A DNA stretch of 64,000 nucleotides, from contig NC_081333.1 of assembly GCF_022539665.2 (NCBI RefSeq), positions 6,508,971 through 6,572,970 of the forward strand, written 5' to 3'. Positions 41,401-52,100 of the stretch are shown one piece after another (within the stretch, counting starts at the first letter, position 1; each line of letters starts with the position of its first letter). Position numbers and translations under genes: made by a program. Origin of the DNA: Daphnia carinata (taxonomy: Eukaryota; Arthropoda; Branchiopoda; Diplostraca; Daphniidae). The notes below the pieces were generated by a model. It saw nothing but the letters and a program-made list of their open reading frames with translations, was not told the origin of the DNA and did no database searches.

Positions 41401-41504
41401 AATTTTTTCTTGCCCAATTCATTTTAGATAATGGAGCAAACGTGCATCAACGACCCCGACTCCTAGCGCTTTTGTTGGCGTGTTTCGTCATGGTCAGTCT
41501 TTGA
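26485..41504 (+). CDS. Two-Ig-domain, probably GPI-anchored cell-surface protein (348 aa, 7 coding exons)
   Basis: Exons 26485-26542, 37457-37770, 37861-37912, 39131-39263, 39771-39943, 40077-40316 and 41428-41504. All junctions have GT/AG ends and consistent phase, giving 349 codons including TGA. Exon 1 encodes a signal peptide (MEHSLFFATLSVILLHFNF). Exons 2-3 encode a V-type Ig domain (Cys47 and Cys123, VVQWFF tryptophan, GGDYRC motif). Exons 4-5 encode a second Ig domain (Cys163 and Cys224). Exon 6 is a Gly/Ser/Thr-rich polar spacer with acidic patches. Exon 7 ends in RPRLLALLLACFVMVSL, a hydrophobic tail without any cytoplasmic residues, after small residues (NGAN) suited to an omega site; this suggests GPI anchoring. 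The first domain resembles a family of uncharacterised arthropod Ig proteins with a WFF...VYQWIPG core; a Beat-like guidance role is possible but unproven. The exon 1 to exon 2 join rests on phase and signal-peptide logic. Confidence 0.85.
26543..37456 (+). other. 10.9 kb first intron of the plus-strand Ig gene
   Basis: Starts with GTAAGT and ends in AAACAG, both in phase 1. No open frame in it shows recognisable protein similarity. It is rich in poly-A/poly-T, has a pyrimidine-rich block near 29500-29700 and a run of 10 G at 36236-36245. Confidence 0.65.
38098..38451. mobile_element. hAT-like non-autonomous element (MITE), 354 bp, in intron 3 of the plus-strand Ig gene
   Basis: The left end TAGCGGTTCACAAAGTGGGA and the inverted right end (reverse complement TAGCGGTACACAAAGTGGGA) match at 19 of 20 positions. 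YAGNGGTTC-like termini are typical of hAT transposons. The 8 bp flanks (CCATACAA and CTGTATAA) agree at only 5 positions, so the target-site duplication is uncertain or decayed. The interior has no open frame of note, as expected of a MITE. Confidence 0.7.
40364..40440. repeat. 77 bp inverted repeat in intron 6 of the plus-strand Ig gene
   Basis: The outer arms ACAAAATTTAATTTTATG and CATAAAATTAAATTTTGT are perfect reverse complements. The centre contains two copies of TAGACTTTAAATAGTCTA. The transcript could fold into a long AT-rich hairpin, or the cruciform could form in DNA. It begins about 50 nt after the exon 6 donor. Confidence 0.85.
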
Positions 41505-41584
41505 TTGAATTTCTTGTTCATCCCCGCGTCCATCTAGTTTCGTCGGAGGGTGTAAAACTCAGAAGAACCTCGTACACCTGAAAA

Positions 41585-41757
41585 AGAATCACAACAAAAA
41601 TCACAGAAAGAATCGCATTTTTTCTGAAGGAATCACAAAATCACAGTTGACAGAAAGAATTACTTAATTTGTGCAAGAAAATCATGATTCTTTAGTCGAA
41701 AAATCACAAATGAGTCACGTTTTGATTTCAGAATCAGTCGTGATTCAAGAATTCATG
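41585..41757. repeat. Cluster of AATCAC motifs downstream of the plus-strand Ig gene
   Basis: AATCAC occurs at 41587, 41599, 41631, 41639 and 41702, with near-copies (AATCGC, GAGTCAC) and inverted copies (GTGATT). The cluster starts about 80 nt after the stop codon at 41504 and so may lie in the 3' UTR. It looks like a degenerate short-unit repeat. Confidence 0.6.
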
Positions 41758-43829
41758 TTCCTTGCGAAAGAGTTTTAGACCTTCTGAGTTTCCCTCTTAC
41801 CCTTGTATACATTTATTCCTATAAAATTAATTATCTTTATTGCTTTGACGGTATACAGACGATGAAGCTTCCCTTTGCGCTAACCAAACAGTCAATCTAA
41901 ACAGTCGATCTTCGCGATCACATAATGTCAAGCACTTTAAAAAAATATTTCTTTCTATAAATACTATAAATATTTGCAGCTGCAAGCCAGAGTAACACTA
42001 GTGTGGTATAAGCTACACACTGTATATGGAATGTAACCCCTAACGCTTATCCATGATTTAAAAACATGTTCCTGACAGGCAATGACAGTGGCTTTAGCTT
42101 TGTCTTTTGCATGTATTTCCCCCCTCATTTCATTCTAATTATGTGCCCCACGAGGAACCTTCTCCACCTTCTCAGTATATGGCTTAGTTCATCTCTGCCA
42201 TCAAACGAAGTTTCTAAAGAACATGAATTCGTTTCATTTGTGTATTTTTCTATAAAAAAATCTTTTTTGTGTTTGTAGCTACACAGTTAGTCGTGCTAAA
42301 TGTCTAGTCATCAATGACCAACAGTGGCAGTGGCCTTGATTTTCTCGTAACGTTTAATAATTTCGAGAATGTGTTATGCAATCAACGCCTAAGATGTATT
42401 ACCAATATCGACTAACCCTTTTTTTCAATCCTTCCTCGTTGGTTCTGCAATGGAAAATGGGTGGTATTCAGTGGATACTTAGTAAACATGTTCAACAGCC
42501 TTATGAAGAAAAACGTATTCCATGAACAAATTCTAGCTGATCTTTCCGAAGTTTTCATAATGTAGAATCATGTATGCCCTTCATATTGTAATCCGCTGGT
42601 GGAACCGAAAAGTTCTTTGCCAATATAAATATTTAAAAAAATATATAAAAAATAAAGCTAAGTAAAAAACAAACAAACAGACAAAACGATAAATTGTTAC
42701 TTTTACAGATCTTAACGTCGTTTTAAAGAACATAAGAAAAGCTTCGCAAATAAAAAGGAAAGCCAGCTTATTCCCTGTTGGCTTCCAAGAGAGTCCTGGG
42801 GGTAGTGGTGGGCGGGGGGGGGGGGTAAACCATAAATATCAATAATTAATACAATAAAATCAACCATAATAAAAAATTACAAGCTCTCATAGGCAGGATT
42901 TGGTGTTTGCCACATCATTGGGTAGTGAACCCAGGCAACCAGGGTAAAGTTAAAATTGTGTTTGATGGCTCTGCAAAATTCAACAGTGTCTCATTGCGTT
43001 ACAAATTTACAAACAACAATCCTTTATCATAATTGGAGGAATTCTGCTTTGTTCGAGAGTTACCAGTAGCAGTTTCAGGAGACATAGAAGCAAAGTAAGA
43101 ACCAAGTTCGGGTTCATCCAAAGGTATTCGCATTGTTTTTCTCATCCGATCAGGAGCTGGCTAAAAATAAGGCTGCCAAGCCCCGATCGTAAGCCTCCAT
43201 AACATTGTTTTGTTACTCCCTTAGCCAGATATTTACTAGCCTATTACAATTGTTTCATGGTACTTTTACACATTCACATTTCAGTAGTTAGTTATGCAGG
43301 AAAAACATGAATTGTAGCTTATGGGTCAGGCGTTCAACTACGACAACTATGACCTGCGAACTTCTCCAATTTTCACTAGTTGAAAATACCAGCGAATGCA
43401 GAAAGCTTCTAGCTAGGCCTTCGGTTAGAAGTATTCATTTCATTATTAGAAATCTACCAATAAAGCCTATGCAAAGCTCGGTATCGATGCATTCCTTTTT
43501 ACAAGTTCAAGCTTGGATGTTTCTTTCGTCAGATAAATGAGCTTTCTAGCAAGGATTTAGCAATTTACAGCTCCCTCGTACACCCCAACAGAATCCGCCT
43601 AATTTCCCAAAATCTTTCAAATCGCAAAGAATAAACTTCTAGGGTGTTTACCGTCCAAACATTAAACAACATCCGACTGAGTATATTCAGCCTCAGTCTA
43701 AGCAAATACTTCGATTTGATCGAGAAAAATTATAATATATTTTCACAGTAAGACATTGGTTACCGCAAATTCCATTCAGTCTAGGACATTGTTTTGTACG
43801 AAAAATCATTTTCGTGATCTAGGCTCATT

Positions 43830-43869
43830 AATAAGGTAAGTAGTATAAGCGATTATACTATACCTTATT
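43830..43869. repeat. 40 bp hairpin 100 nt downstream of the WTAP stop codon
   Basis: AATAAGGTAAGTAGTATAA and TTATACTATACCTTATT form an imperfect stem (a 2-nt bulge) around the loop GCGA. It lies 100-140 nt past the WTAP stop codon on the minus strand, and so probably in its 3' UTR. Confidence 0.7.
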
Positions 43870-43969
43870 ATAATTATTAGAAAACTTTAAACAACTCAAC
43901 GACAACCGAATGAACACTTTACTGTTTTGAAGCGAAGTATCGATAAATAGTAAAAAAAAAGCGTATAAA

Positions 43970-45448
43970 CTAATCGTTGGGAAAAGATGGCTGAACTGGG
44001 CCATTACACCGATCGCTGACAATACTAGGGAGATCGGTAGCATTTTGTTGGAGAAATGAATGTTCATCCATTTCGCTTCCTTGATTACGCGAATTATCCA
44101 TATCGACAAGATTTTCTGGCGAATGCGCTTCAATTTGGATAACACCATCCACATGGCCACCACAATTTCGAAGAATTTCGTTCTCCTTTTGAACTGCAAC
44201 TAGTTGATCCCGTGTTTGGCGTAGTTGCTGCTGTAAGAAATAGATTGTTGACTGCATGCCTTCAACGTCTTCATCTAATTCCAATAAGAATTCATCTAAT
44301 TCTGTATAAGACAAACGGACGAAATATTTATTTATGGTCGTAAAAAAACCGTCGATCAATCAAAAATTAGGTACATTATAATACAGCGAAAGAATGTGGG
44401 TTTGTTTTTCGAAAAATGTACTACTACAAATGTAGAATGAGTTTATTTTTACAGTGCTCTTACCTTAAGCATGCCTTATTACTCAAGCTGGGAATGAAAA
44501 CTAAATGAAGCATAGGAACATAAAATACCATTTACCTGACTGGGATTTCTTCATTTCTTCACTAAAATTTCGCTGCAGTGCTAGATCACCTTCAAGCTTT
44601 GCCAGTCTGCCAGAGGATATCATTCTTCCCAATTCTTCATTTTCTTGGTAAAGGAGTCTGCATTTTGCCATTAATCGTTTTCCTGTATTGCTGTAATTTT
44701 CCAAGAGATGTTCTTGTTTTAGGGCATATTGCATGAGAAGATAGTAAAGTTATTCTGTTACGTATATATAGAAAAGAAAGAAAGATAAATGAGGGGGGAA
44801 CAACCTGTCTGGAGTAAACTTCCATGCACTGAGTTCATTTTGGGTCTCCTCCAGTGCTGATTTGGACTTATCAAGCTCCCCCCGAAGATGTTGAATTAGT
44901 ACATTGACTGCAGGGTCTAACAGAGAAGACCTCAAGGATGTTGAGCTACCAGCTTGCAATGCTTTCAGTTCATGAATTTGGACCTATTTTTGCAAAATTA
45001 TTGTGGTGTTGAGGAAATCATCCATACTATCCATGACTTTTCCAGATAATGAGCAATTAATGGAAATAATTTTTTTGCTTGGTTTACAAATACTCACTAT
45101 TAGATCCTGAATTTCTTGCTCTTTAGTGTTCAAACGCATTAAAAGAAAACTTTCTCTGCGACCACATTCAGAAGAAATTGAATGTTTCAGTTTTTCTTCA
45201 AATTCCCGAACTGGAGCCGAAGCTGATTAATAATTACAATTAGTAAGTGTCTAATGCTTCTCACTTGCAAATGAGAAAGGGGCACTAAGAAACTAACCAA
45301 TTTGTGCAGAGGACAGTTGTGACTCTAGCCAAGTAATGTAACATTCTTGCTTTGTCCAATGCTGGAGGAACTGGGACTTGTCAAGATTAGCTAGTTCTTC
45401 TTCATTCAATAACACTCTAGTGGGAACGTCTCGCTCTACCTCCCCCAT
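43970..45448 (-). CDS. Wtap: WTAP / Fl(2)d homologue, m6A methyltransferase complex regulatory subunit (313 aa)
   Basis: Minus-strand exons 45298-45448, 45098-45222, 44805-44983, 44536-44690 and 43970-44301; all phases agree (942 nt, TAG stop). The protein carries the family's diagnostic blocks in order: FLLMRLNTKEQEIQDL (exon 2), LLDPAVNVLIQ followed by NELSAWKFTPDSNTGKRLMA across exons 3-4, then ELDEDVEGMQSTIYFLQQQL in exon 5. The human protein has NELSAWKFTPDSQTGKKLMA and QLDEEVEGMQST. The sequence is largely coiled coil, as expected. Known role: WTAP holds METTL3-METTL14 in nuclear speckles and, in flies, acts in Sxl-dependent alternative splicing and mRNA methylation. The tail after the coiled coil is short (about 85 residues), acidic and Ser/Asn-rich, shorter than the long disordered tails of human WTAP and fly Fl(2)d. 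The start ATG at 45448 opens a compact N-terminus matching the family. Introns are 75-234 bp. Confidence 0.95.
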
Positions 45449-47140
45449 TGTCGGAATGTTCTTTGAGAAAATTCAATAACAAATTGTAACAGCTGAAAAT
45501 CCTCTTATTCTAACACTTATTCTAATGCGATTTGAAACTACCTACAGAACAGTAAAGCAAAGCATAGACGACACTGTTTATATGGTATACTTGAAGCGTT
45601 ATAGCGTGAAAATCATCGTGGAAATGGGCGGAGTCATGGTTACCCACCGCAGAAATTGCCACCGAGTAGGGTTGGGTAAGCCGTAGAAGGAAACCGATGA
45701 ATTCGCGGAATAGACCAGTTCCGGATGCTACGTCGCAAACTTCTGAATTGTGTCTCTAAAAATGTATTTTTTAAAACATAGGTGGGGTAGTACCGAAAAA
45801 AATTTGAATTTATTTAATGCACTAATACTTAGTCCAATAAATAAATGTTCTGGAATACTAAAGTTTAAGATATTCTACGTCTTATACAATATTTAAATAT
45901 TAAATTGCATTGGGTTTCCTAAGGAAAATAATTCAAATCAAAGCATATGGTGCTGTTTAATCGATTTTTGTTTCTTTTTGTGATCTGTCAGCGACATTTT
46001 TGAATTTGTTCTGTACGAAAAAGTAGAAGCACGACGTACGACCAGACGACCGCCAACTACCCTACTGCTTTCCTGTCTATATATAGTCTAAATGGCGGAA
46101 TAGATGGGCGGAACGGATGATTGAATGTTTATGTATCAGTAACAACTAAATAAATGCACTGCATGAAGAAAGAAATGAAATTTTTAGCCTTTTAATTGAT
46201 ATAACTATAACAGGCCTACTTGTTAACTATCCATACATGTATTGCTATATCTAATTGTATAAAATACATAATATGTAATAATTACTGTATCTACAGTATA
46301 AATTATAAAAAAATTATGGCCTAGATTAAAGCCGAGTTCCCATACCGAATTATGCATTGCTGAAATGCATGATAGAGAAAGTGATTGTTTGAATTTTTAT
46401 GATGCCGTGTCAAACCAACAGGATGGATTTAAGTGTTGGCCCTTAGGCACAATGTTCGCAACCACCCTTGCATTTAATGTCAACCCATCGGAGGGTAGAC
46501 TTAACAAGGGTCAAATGAGAAAGTACTTCATGAACTGTATTTTGTCAGGAAAAATGGAACTGTTTTCAGCCATGCCTGTCTTTCGTAGAAATTCAAAGTG
46601 GCGACGAAACACGCAATGGACATTCTAAGTTCATTGCGTGTGTAGAATGCCATTCGACGATCAGAACTATGGTATGCCTAAAAGGTTTAGAACCGCAATG
46701 AGCTGTGTTAATTGTAAGGGTTTGTATCATCCAAAATGAAAACTATTCCAGCTCAAGTTTTGAACGAGAAACGTGCAATGTGGCGGTGCTCAAAGCGGAC
46801 GGATTAGTGCAAAATGTATAAGATCCTAATGTATTTGCCCGGAAATGCATTTTGTCGAGAAAAATATTGAATGTTTTTTATCCAAAAAAAAGCATAAATA
46901 ATTGCTGATCAACTCATGTTTCATAATGGAGTACATATTTCTATATAAGTCGTTAAATACCGGTTCTAGTATAAATGGTGTAGCCATTCCGCCAATTAGG
47001 CGTACTCCACCGTCATATTTTGAAGCTCGTTCCGCTTTAAATTCCGCTATTTAGATTCCACTTCCGCCGATTAGGAATACCCAACGATATTGTATTTACA
47101 GCCGTTTTTTTACTGTTCTTTTTTAAACAATTGTAGACAA
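45449..47140. other. Divergent intergenic region between WTAP and ARV1
   Basis: There are 1692 bp between the two start codons. The ends near each gene should hold the promoters; no TATA box or initiator stands out. Most of the interior may be a transposon remnant (listed separately). Confidence 0.6.
45671..47085. mobile_element. Possible TIR transposon remnant between WTAP and ARV1
   Basis: The left edge GTTGGGTA (45671-45678) and right edge TACCCAAC (47078-47085) are inverted. Subterminal GCGGAAT motifs face inward from both sides (plus strand near 45704 and 46095, minus strand at 46986-46992 and 47041-47047). Subterminal repeats of this kind occur in hAT and CACTA elements. The 87-codon open frame at 46365-46628 inside has no similarity I recognise. 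No target-site duplication is evident, so both the boundaries and the nature of the element are tentative. Confidence 0.35.
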
Positions 47141-49158
47141 ATGAATAAAAAATATTTGTGTATTGAATGTGGAGCCAAAAGCGTAGCCTTGTTTCAAGTA
47201 TTCAGTGAAAATGCATTAACTTTGCAGACATGTGTAGGTTATTGTTTGTGTCATTTCTACTTAAGTTGCAAAATATTTTGCTTAACGATTTTGCTTATTA
47301 CAGTCTAACTGTAGTAAGGTCATTGACAAGTATGTCGAATATGACTTTACAGTTATATTTATTGACATATTATTGCTAAAGTTCTCTGCCTACCGACATG
47401 TGTTGTACAACTCAAATACCAAGGTAATCAATATAATTAAAATAAGTTAATTTAATTTAATTTAAAGAATAAATTGCATTCAGACACATCTGTCACGTCT
47501 TCTGGCACTTACACTGCTTTCATTTAGCTATGTTGAGTGGGTATATCACAAAGGCCAAATTGAACACAGATCTGAATTTGTTCTTTATGAACTAGAATGG
47601 AGCTTTTATGTCATGATTGGAGAAGAACTAATTAGTAAGTACATCATTCTGGTCTTTAAGTTAAAATAAATTTACGTATTTTGAAGCTGTTCAACATGCT
47701 TCTTGTTATGTTGGCAGGAGCTGCTTTGTTTTCCCTTACATTCATATTACTTGGATTCATGTGTTCAACTATGTGTGTCCACCGGGAAACATTTTCTTGG
47801 ACACACATACTTTGTGGGATGGCCATGAGCTACTGTTGGTATGGAAAACTAGTTTTTAAAATAGTTAAATAATGTTTCTGAATAGTGTGTTGTAGTTGCA
47901 AACTCCAAATAAGAACACATGGGGATGGAACACCCATTGTATGATAAGAAGGAAAGGCAGAATAATAGAGTTAGAACGGAGATGCACGGTTACGATTATT
48001 TAAGATTATCGAGCCCCGTCGCATTGCTGATGTACAATACCGATCGTGCTACCCAAACTATAGGGTCAAGCATAGCAAGTGAAAACTCGAGGCTTAAAAA
48101 AAACTAATTGATTTTACCATAACACCTTTTTTTGACAGAAAGCAGCCGCTTTTTAAAACAAGTTTTAATATAGTATTTGTATAGTATTAGTATTAGTATT
48201 AGTATTAGTATTAGTATTAGTATTAGTATTAATTGAAAGGTCTGCGGTGACCTTCCAATTAACGGGAAACGCCGTTATAGTCGGAAGGTTGTTAAGAGAC
48301 CTTTTATTGCACACTTAAGTTGTCTTATAGTCGCTACAGCCGAATAGTCATGTGATCAATGACGTTATACCCGTCAATTTCGATTTTTATTGTATTTCCT
48401 ATATAACGTACTGTAAAATCCGAAAGTACGAGAAATACTTATAAGCACATCGGGCTGCAAATAAAAACTAACTTTCTTTCATTACTGTATGAGATTTCCT
48501 TTTAGTAAATCTCGCACTTGTTACCTAGAATCGTTTTATTGCTAACAGACCACCAGGTTGAGCTCCATGTTTTATAGGTAACTAATAGTTGCATCTTCAT
48601 GTTTCTATTTAAAGACCATTTGTGGGTTTTGGGTTTTTAGCGTTGCCAAATGCTTACTGTTACAAATTTTTAGCACAAATTAGTTGTATGGCGCAATTGC
48701 CACTTTGAACAGTTGGTTTTCCAGTAGGTTTCAAGTAATAACAGAATTCACCACCGTATGTACAGAGTCTGTTTGTAGTAGTAGATAATGGTCTAAATGA
48801 CCATGTGTAGTGAAAATGGATTTCAATCTGGTAATGCAGTATGCCTAATGTAAAAGAATTTAAAACTAATGTAGGATAATAGGTTTTTTGTATCACAGGC
48901 ACCTTGTTACGGTCCCTTCTTTGGTGTGGAACCATTATTCAACTTACCGTCTTTTAAGCCAAATAGCACTGCTGATCAGTTGCAACCACACATTCCATGG
49001 TAGTATGAAGTGTACAGCGTAGTGATGCATTTCATCGAACTTTATCATTTTAATTTCTTTTTTCAGTCTGTGTTTGTCGAAGCTATATGTTGTCTGCGAT
49101 TACGGTTTTGGGCGCTTGGGGAGTTCAACAGGGTATCACGCAATGGCTTCACGTTTAA
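47141..49158 (+). CDS. Arv1: ARV1 homologue, ER membrane sterol/lipid homeostasis protein (about 244 aa)
   Basis: Exons 47141-47233, 47304-47423, 47484-47634, 47661-47838, 48899-48999 and 49067-49158 give 735 nt in frame with a TAA stop. The N-terminus has the ARV1 zinc-ribbon cysteines (CIEC at residues 7-10, Cys31 and Cys34) followed by KVIDKYVEYDFTVIFIDILL and YRHVLYN, which match human KPVDKYIEYD and YRHILFN. Exon 3 has ELEWSFYVM (human AKEWDFYRM). Later exons encode hydrophobic segments ending in GAWGVQQGITQWLHV. Exon 5 (VPSLVWNHYS) matches human IPAVIWEHDY. Known role: ARV1 acts in ER sterol and sphingolipid traffic and GPI-anchor assembly. The exon 4 acceptor is the weakest point: 47660 (CTTTAAG) keeps the phase, whereas the alternative at 47686 breaks it. 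The human protein has 271 residues, so the length is reasonable. Confidence 0.9.
47900..48490. mobile_element. Possible retrotransposon 3'-end remnant in ARV1 intron 4
   Basis: A 62-codon open frame at 47919-48107 contains HGYDYLRLSSP, reminiscent of the GYNLR-like C-terminal tails of Ty3/gypsy polyproteins. It is followed by a microsatellite and then by sequence with a TATATAA box (near 48400), GTACGAGAAATAC and an AATAAA (near 48461), an LTR-like order. No paired LTR or TG...CA ends could be fixed by eye. Confidence 0.3.
48182..48230. repeat. (TAGTAT)8 hexanucleotide microsatellite
   Basis: Eight perfect TAGTAT units plus one base, in intron 4 of the ARV1 gene. Confidence 0.95.
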
Positions 49159-52100
49159 ATGTGTGATAATGAAAAAGTATTTTCACCTCTATTTTCTATA
49201 GCAATTGAAATGTTCCCTTATTTAGAATTCACAGAGTAGAATAAACAATATGGAGAGTAACGTACCTTCTGATAAGCGACGCTTCAGAGAGTCGAAATTT
49301 TCTATATGAACATCTATGTTTGCGAGAAAAAAACCTGCACACTTATGTGACTGATTAATAGAAATTATTTAAATGACACAGATGTATAAAAAATCTTAAA
49401 GGTCGACAATCGACAGCTTCTGTTAAAACTGGCATGGACTGGAAAACATATTCTAGTGCATTTTCGGAAAGCCTGATAATATTTTCCATTTCTTGAAACC
49501 ATCAGCCAGCGTCTTTTGTTCGCTGGAGCCCTAGTAGCCTTCTACCGTCACAAGTATATCCCAGCTAGGTCCTAAATACAATTCTCACTAAGGGTTACGG
49601 GTAGGTAATAATAGTTTTTATTTATGCTTAGCGACAATAAACCTATTACACACCATAATTTGTAGGTATACTAATGTGTGAGATATTTGGTATGATTTAT
49701 AAATTTTATTATCTTGCGTTTATTATGTATGTTCCTTACTGTATCTTATAATACATAAACACTCTACCATTTTAAATTCAATTATTGTTTATTTTAATTT
49801 GAATAAAGAAACAAATACACGGTGTTTTTCACAAATGGCTAACAAAGCTGTATTCAGCGTCCCATGGATGTGAAAACGTTGTACGTTTCCGAACACGCAT
49901 AATGTGCACGCATAATAAGCCTATTCGCTTATACTTGTACCAACGATGTTCTAAATTTTATGCCCATAGAACATCCAAACCGTCTCGAAAGATGACGGAG
50001 GTATTGTAGCTAGGAGCCACGAAGCGTGCTTAGTAGGTCCCCATGACAAGTTGTGTTACTATAGGAGTAGTTTACCGGCAAATGTCACCGTTTGTTCCAC
50101 TTGATATTTTAAGAACAGGACACGATGTGAATCAGTCGATAGCATTTTCATTTGGTGAGGAAAAAATGGTTAAGATGGCTACAAAATGCGAACGCAAAAA
50201 CGACCTGCATTTACTGAAATGGTAATAAAAGAAAGTGAATAAATGTTTAATTGAAGGAAATTAATGTATTTTCCACAGTTCGTTATTCCCACACAGCAGC
50301 GTACAAATTCAAGGGGCCATCGAACATCACGAATCTACAATCAATTCTTCCCAATCTGGTAGACAAACAGTTTTATGCTCAAATGCTCCGAGTGCTTTCA
50401 TATTTCCGCTTTTTTCTTCTGCATTTACCTCAACTGATATTAGATCCTATTCAAGAAGAAAATACTAAAAAAGACTATGATTTCGAAAATCGTAGATCTG
50501 AATATTGTTTTAATCGACGCACTTGTAGATAGGAAACTTATCTTGCACTAGCCGTGATGAATGAATGTTCTCCCATTTGTAAAGTTATTTTCCACGATTT
50601 ATGTACACGAAGAGTCCCTAATCGGCCTTCCCGAATATCTTCGAAGACAATTTATTTTTCAGCCTTTGTTTTGACGATGGTTTGATCATTGACTTTTTCT
50701 TAAACCGCTGTTTCAGGTTCAATTTTTACTTGAGGATGCTCTTTTTTCCGCTTTCAGGCTGGGCAGTCTATCCGGCAACTGAAAACCTCAGACGGTCCTA
50801 GAATTACCTCTCTTGGCAAAATCGCCATCTCAGCGTCATTAGATATGTCGTACAGATGTCGATACCTGAATAAACAATGTGTTTCCGTCGTTCTCGAAAA
50901 TATCTTCACCCGTGGCTTAAAAATGTTTCAGACGTCGTTCGTAAGTAGATGCTTTAGGAACCGGGATCGGTTTGCTGTGGCTTTTCTTTTGCTTTATTAA
51001 TGAAGGTTATGCCATAAAGAGGAGCAGTGCCGCAAGCTAACTATCATGAATGTTGCATACTTGCAAAATATCCTTCTACTGTGATCGGTTGTTGATTTTC
51101 TGATCATGCTTTCCGTTTCTCCCTTCAGATTTGCATCTTGACAGAAAATGATAAGAAAAAAATATCAAAATGGCTACTTCTCATTAAGGCAAACAACTCT
51201 AAGGCATTGGAAAACAATACCTAAGCCAGTACGCTGAAGGAGCTCCAGCGATTCATCTTCAAATTCAAGTTGATCTTCTAATTCATCGGGTAGCACATCG
51301 TCTAGCTCTGAAAACGGCAGACAGCGCAACAAGAAATTTACTCTGTCTTCAGCTAAAATCGTCTTCCGTAGCAAAATGGGTAGGGCGGAGCTCAACATCG
51401 CATGATGCAAAGGTGGCAATTGAAGCCTTTAGATCGAAGTTGAGAGAAAGATTTGTTCGAAAATCCTGTTTTGGATGAATCTCTCTACTTGAAACTGAAA
51501 GCGGTCAGACGATCACAGGCTTCCAAGGCAAACACGACACAACAGAAAAATCGTCCGAAAACTTGCTTTTAAAATTTTGGATCTGGCCAAGCCTTTACTT
51601 TTCTTATTTAAGCGATGCCACCAAAAGATGAAGACACGAAACCTCGCCAGAGCAATTCGCATCGCAATGAAACTGTGGGGAGCTCTATACTGAGAATTTT
51701 TGTATTCCCGCCGGCTTAATATTGTTGTAGTTTGCTTCATTTAGGCACACAATTACACAGGGACATTACACAAAACACAGACATACAAAATATCAAATGA
51801 CATAATACATACACAAATACTATATACAACAATACAATCGCGAAGGGAAGCCAGCTTTCCAGCAAAGCTCCTTCTTAAAGGACTTACACGAGGGCGGCCA
51901 GCCAACGGCAGAGCCCCCTCTTAACGTCCTGTCGGATCTTGGGCCAAATCCCGAGTCCCAGACTGAATAAAACAGAGGCCAGAGGTCGACTAGGTTCGAC
52001 ATGACCTCTAGGGGTGGAAGGGTGACAAACATGGTTATGACGTCAAACACAAGATGGCAGCACAAATCAAAATACAACAGACGAAAGAAGGCAATAGTTG

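Larger units (their letters stand above)
41505..43969. other. Convergent intergenic region between the Ig gene and the WTAP gene
   Basis: This holds the 3' ends of two convergent genes. Apart from the AATCAC cluster, a 12-nt poly-G run (42814-42825) and a hairpin (43830-43869), I see no gene, RNA or element that I can support. Confidence 0.6.
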
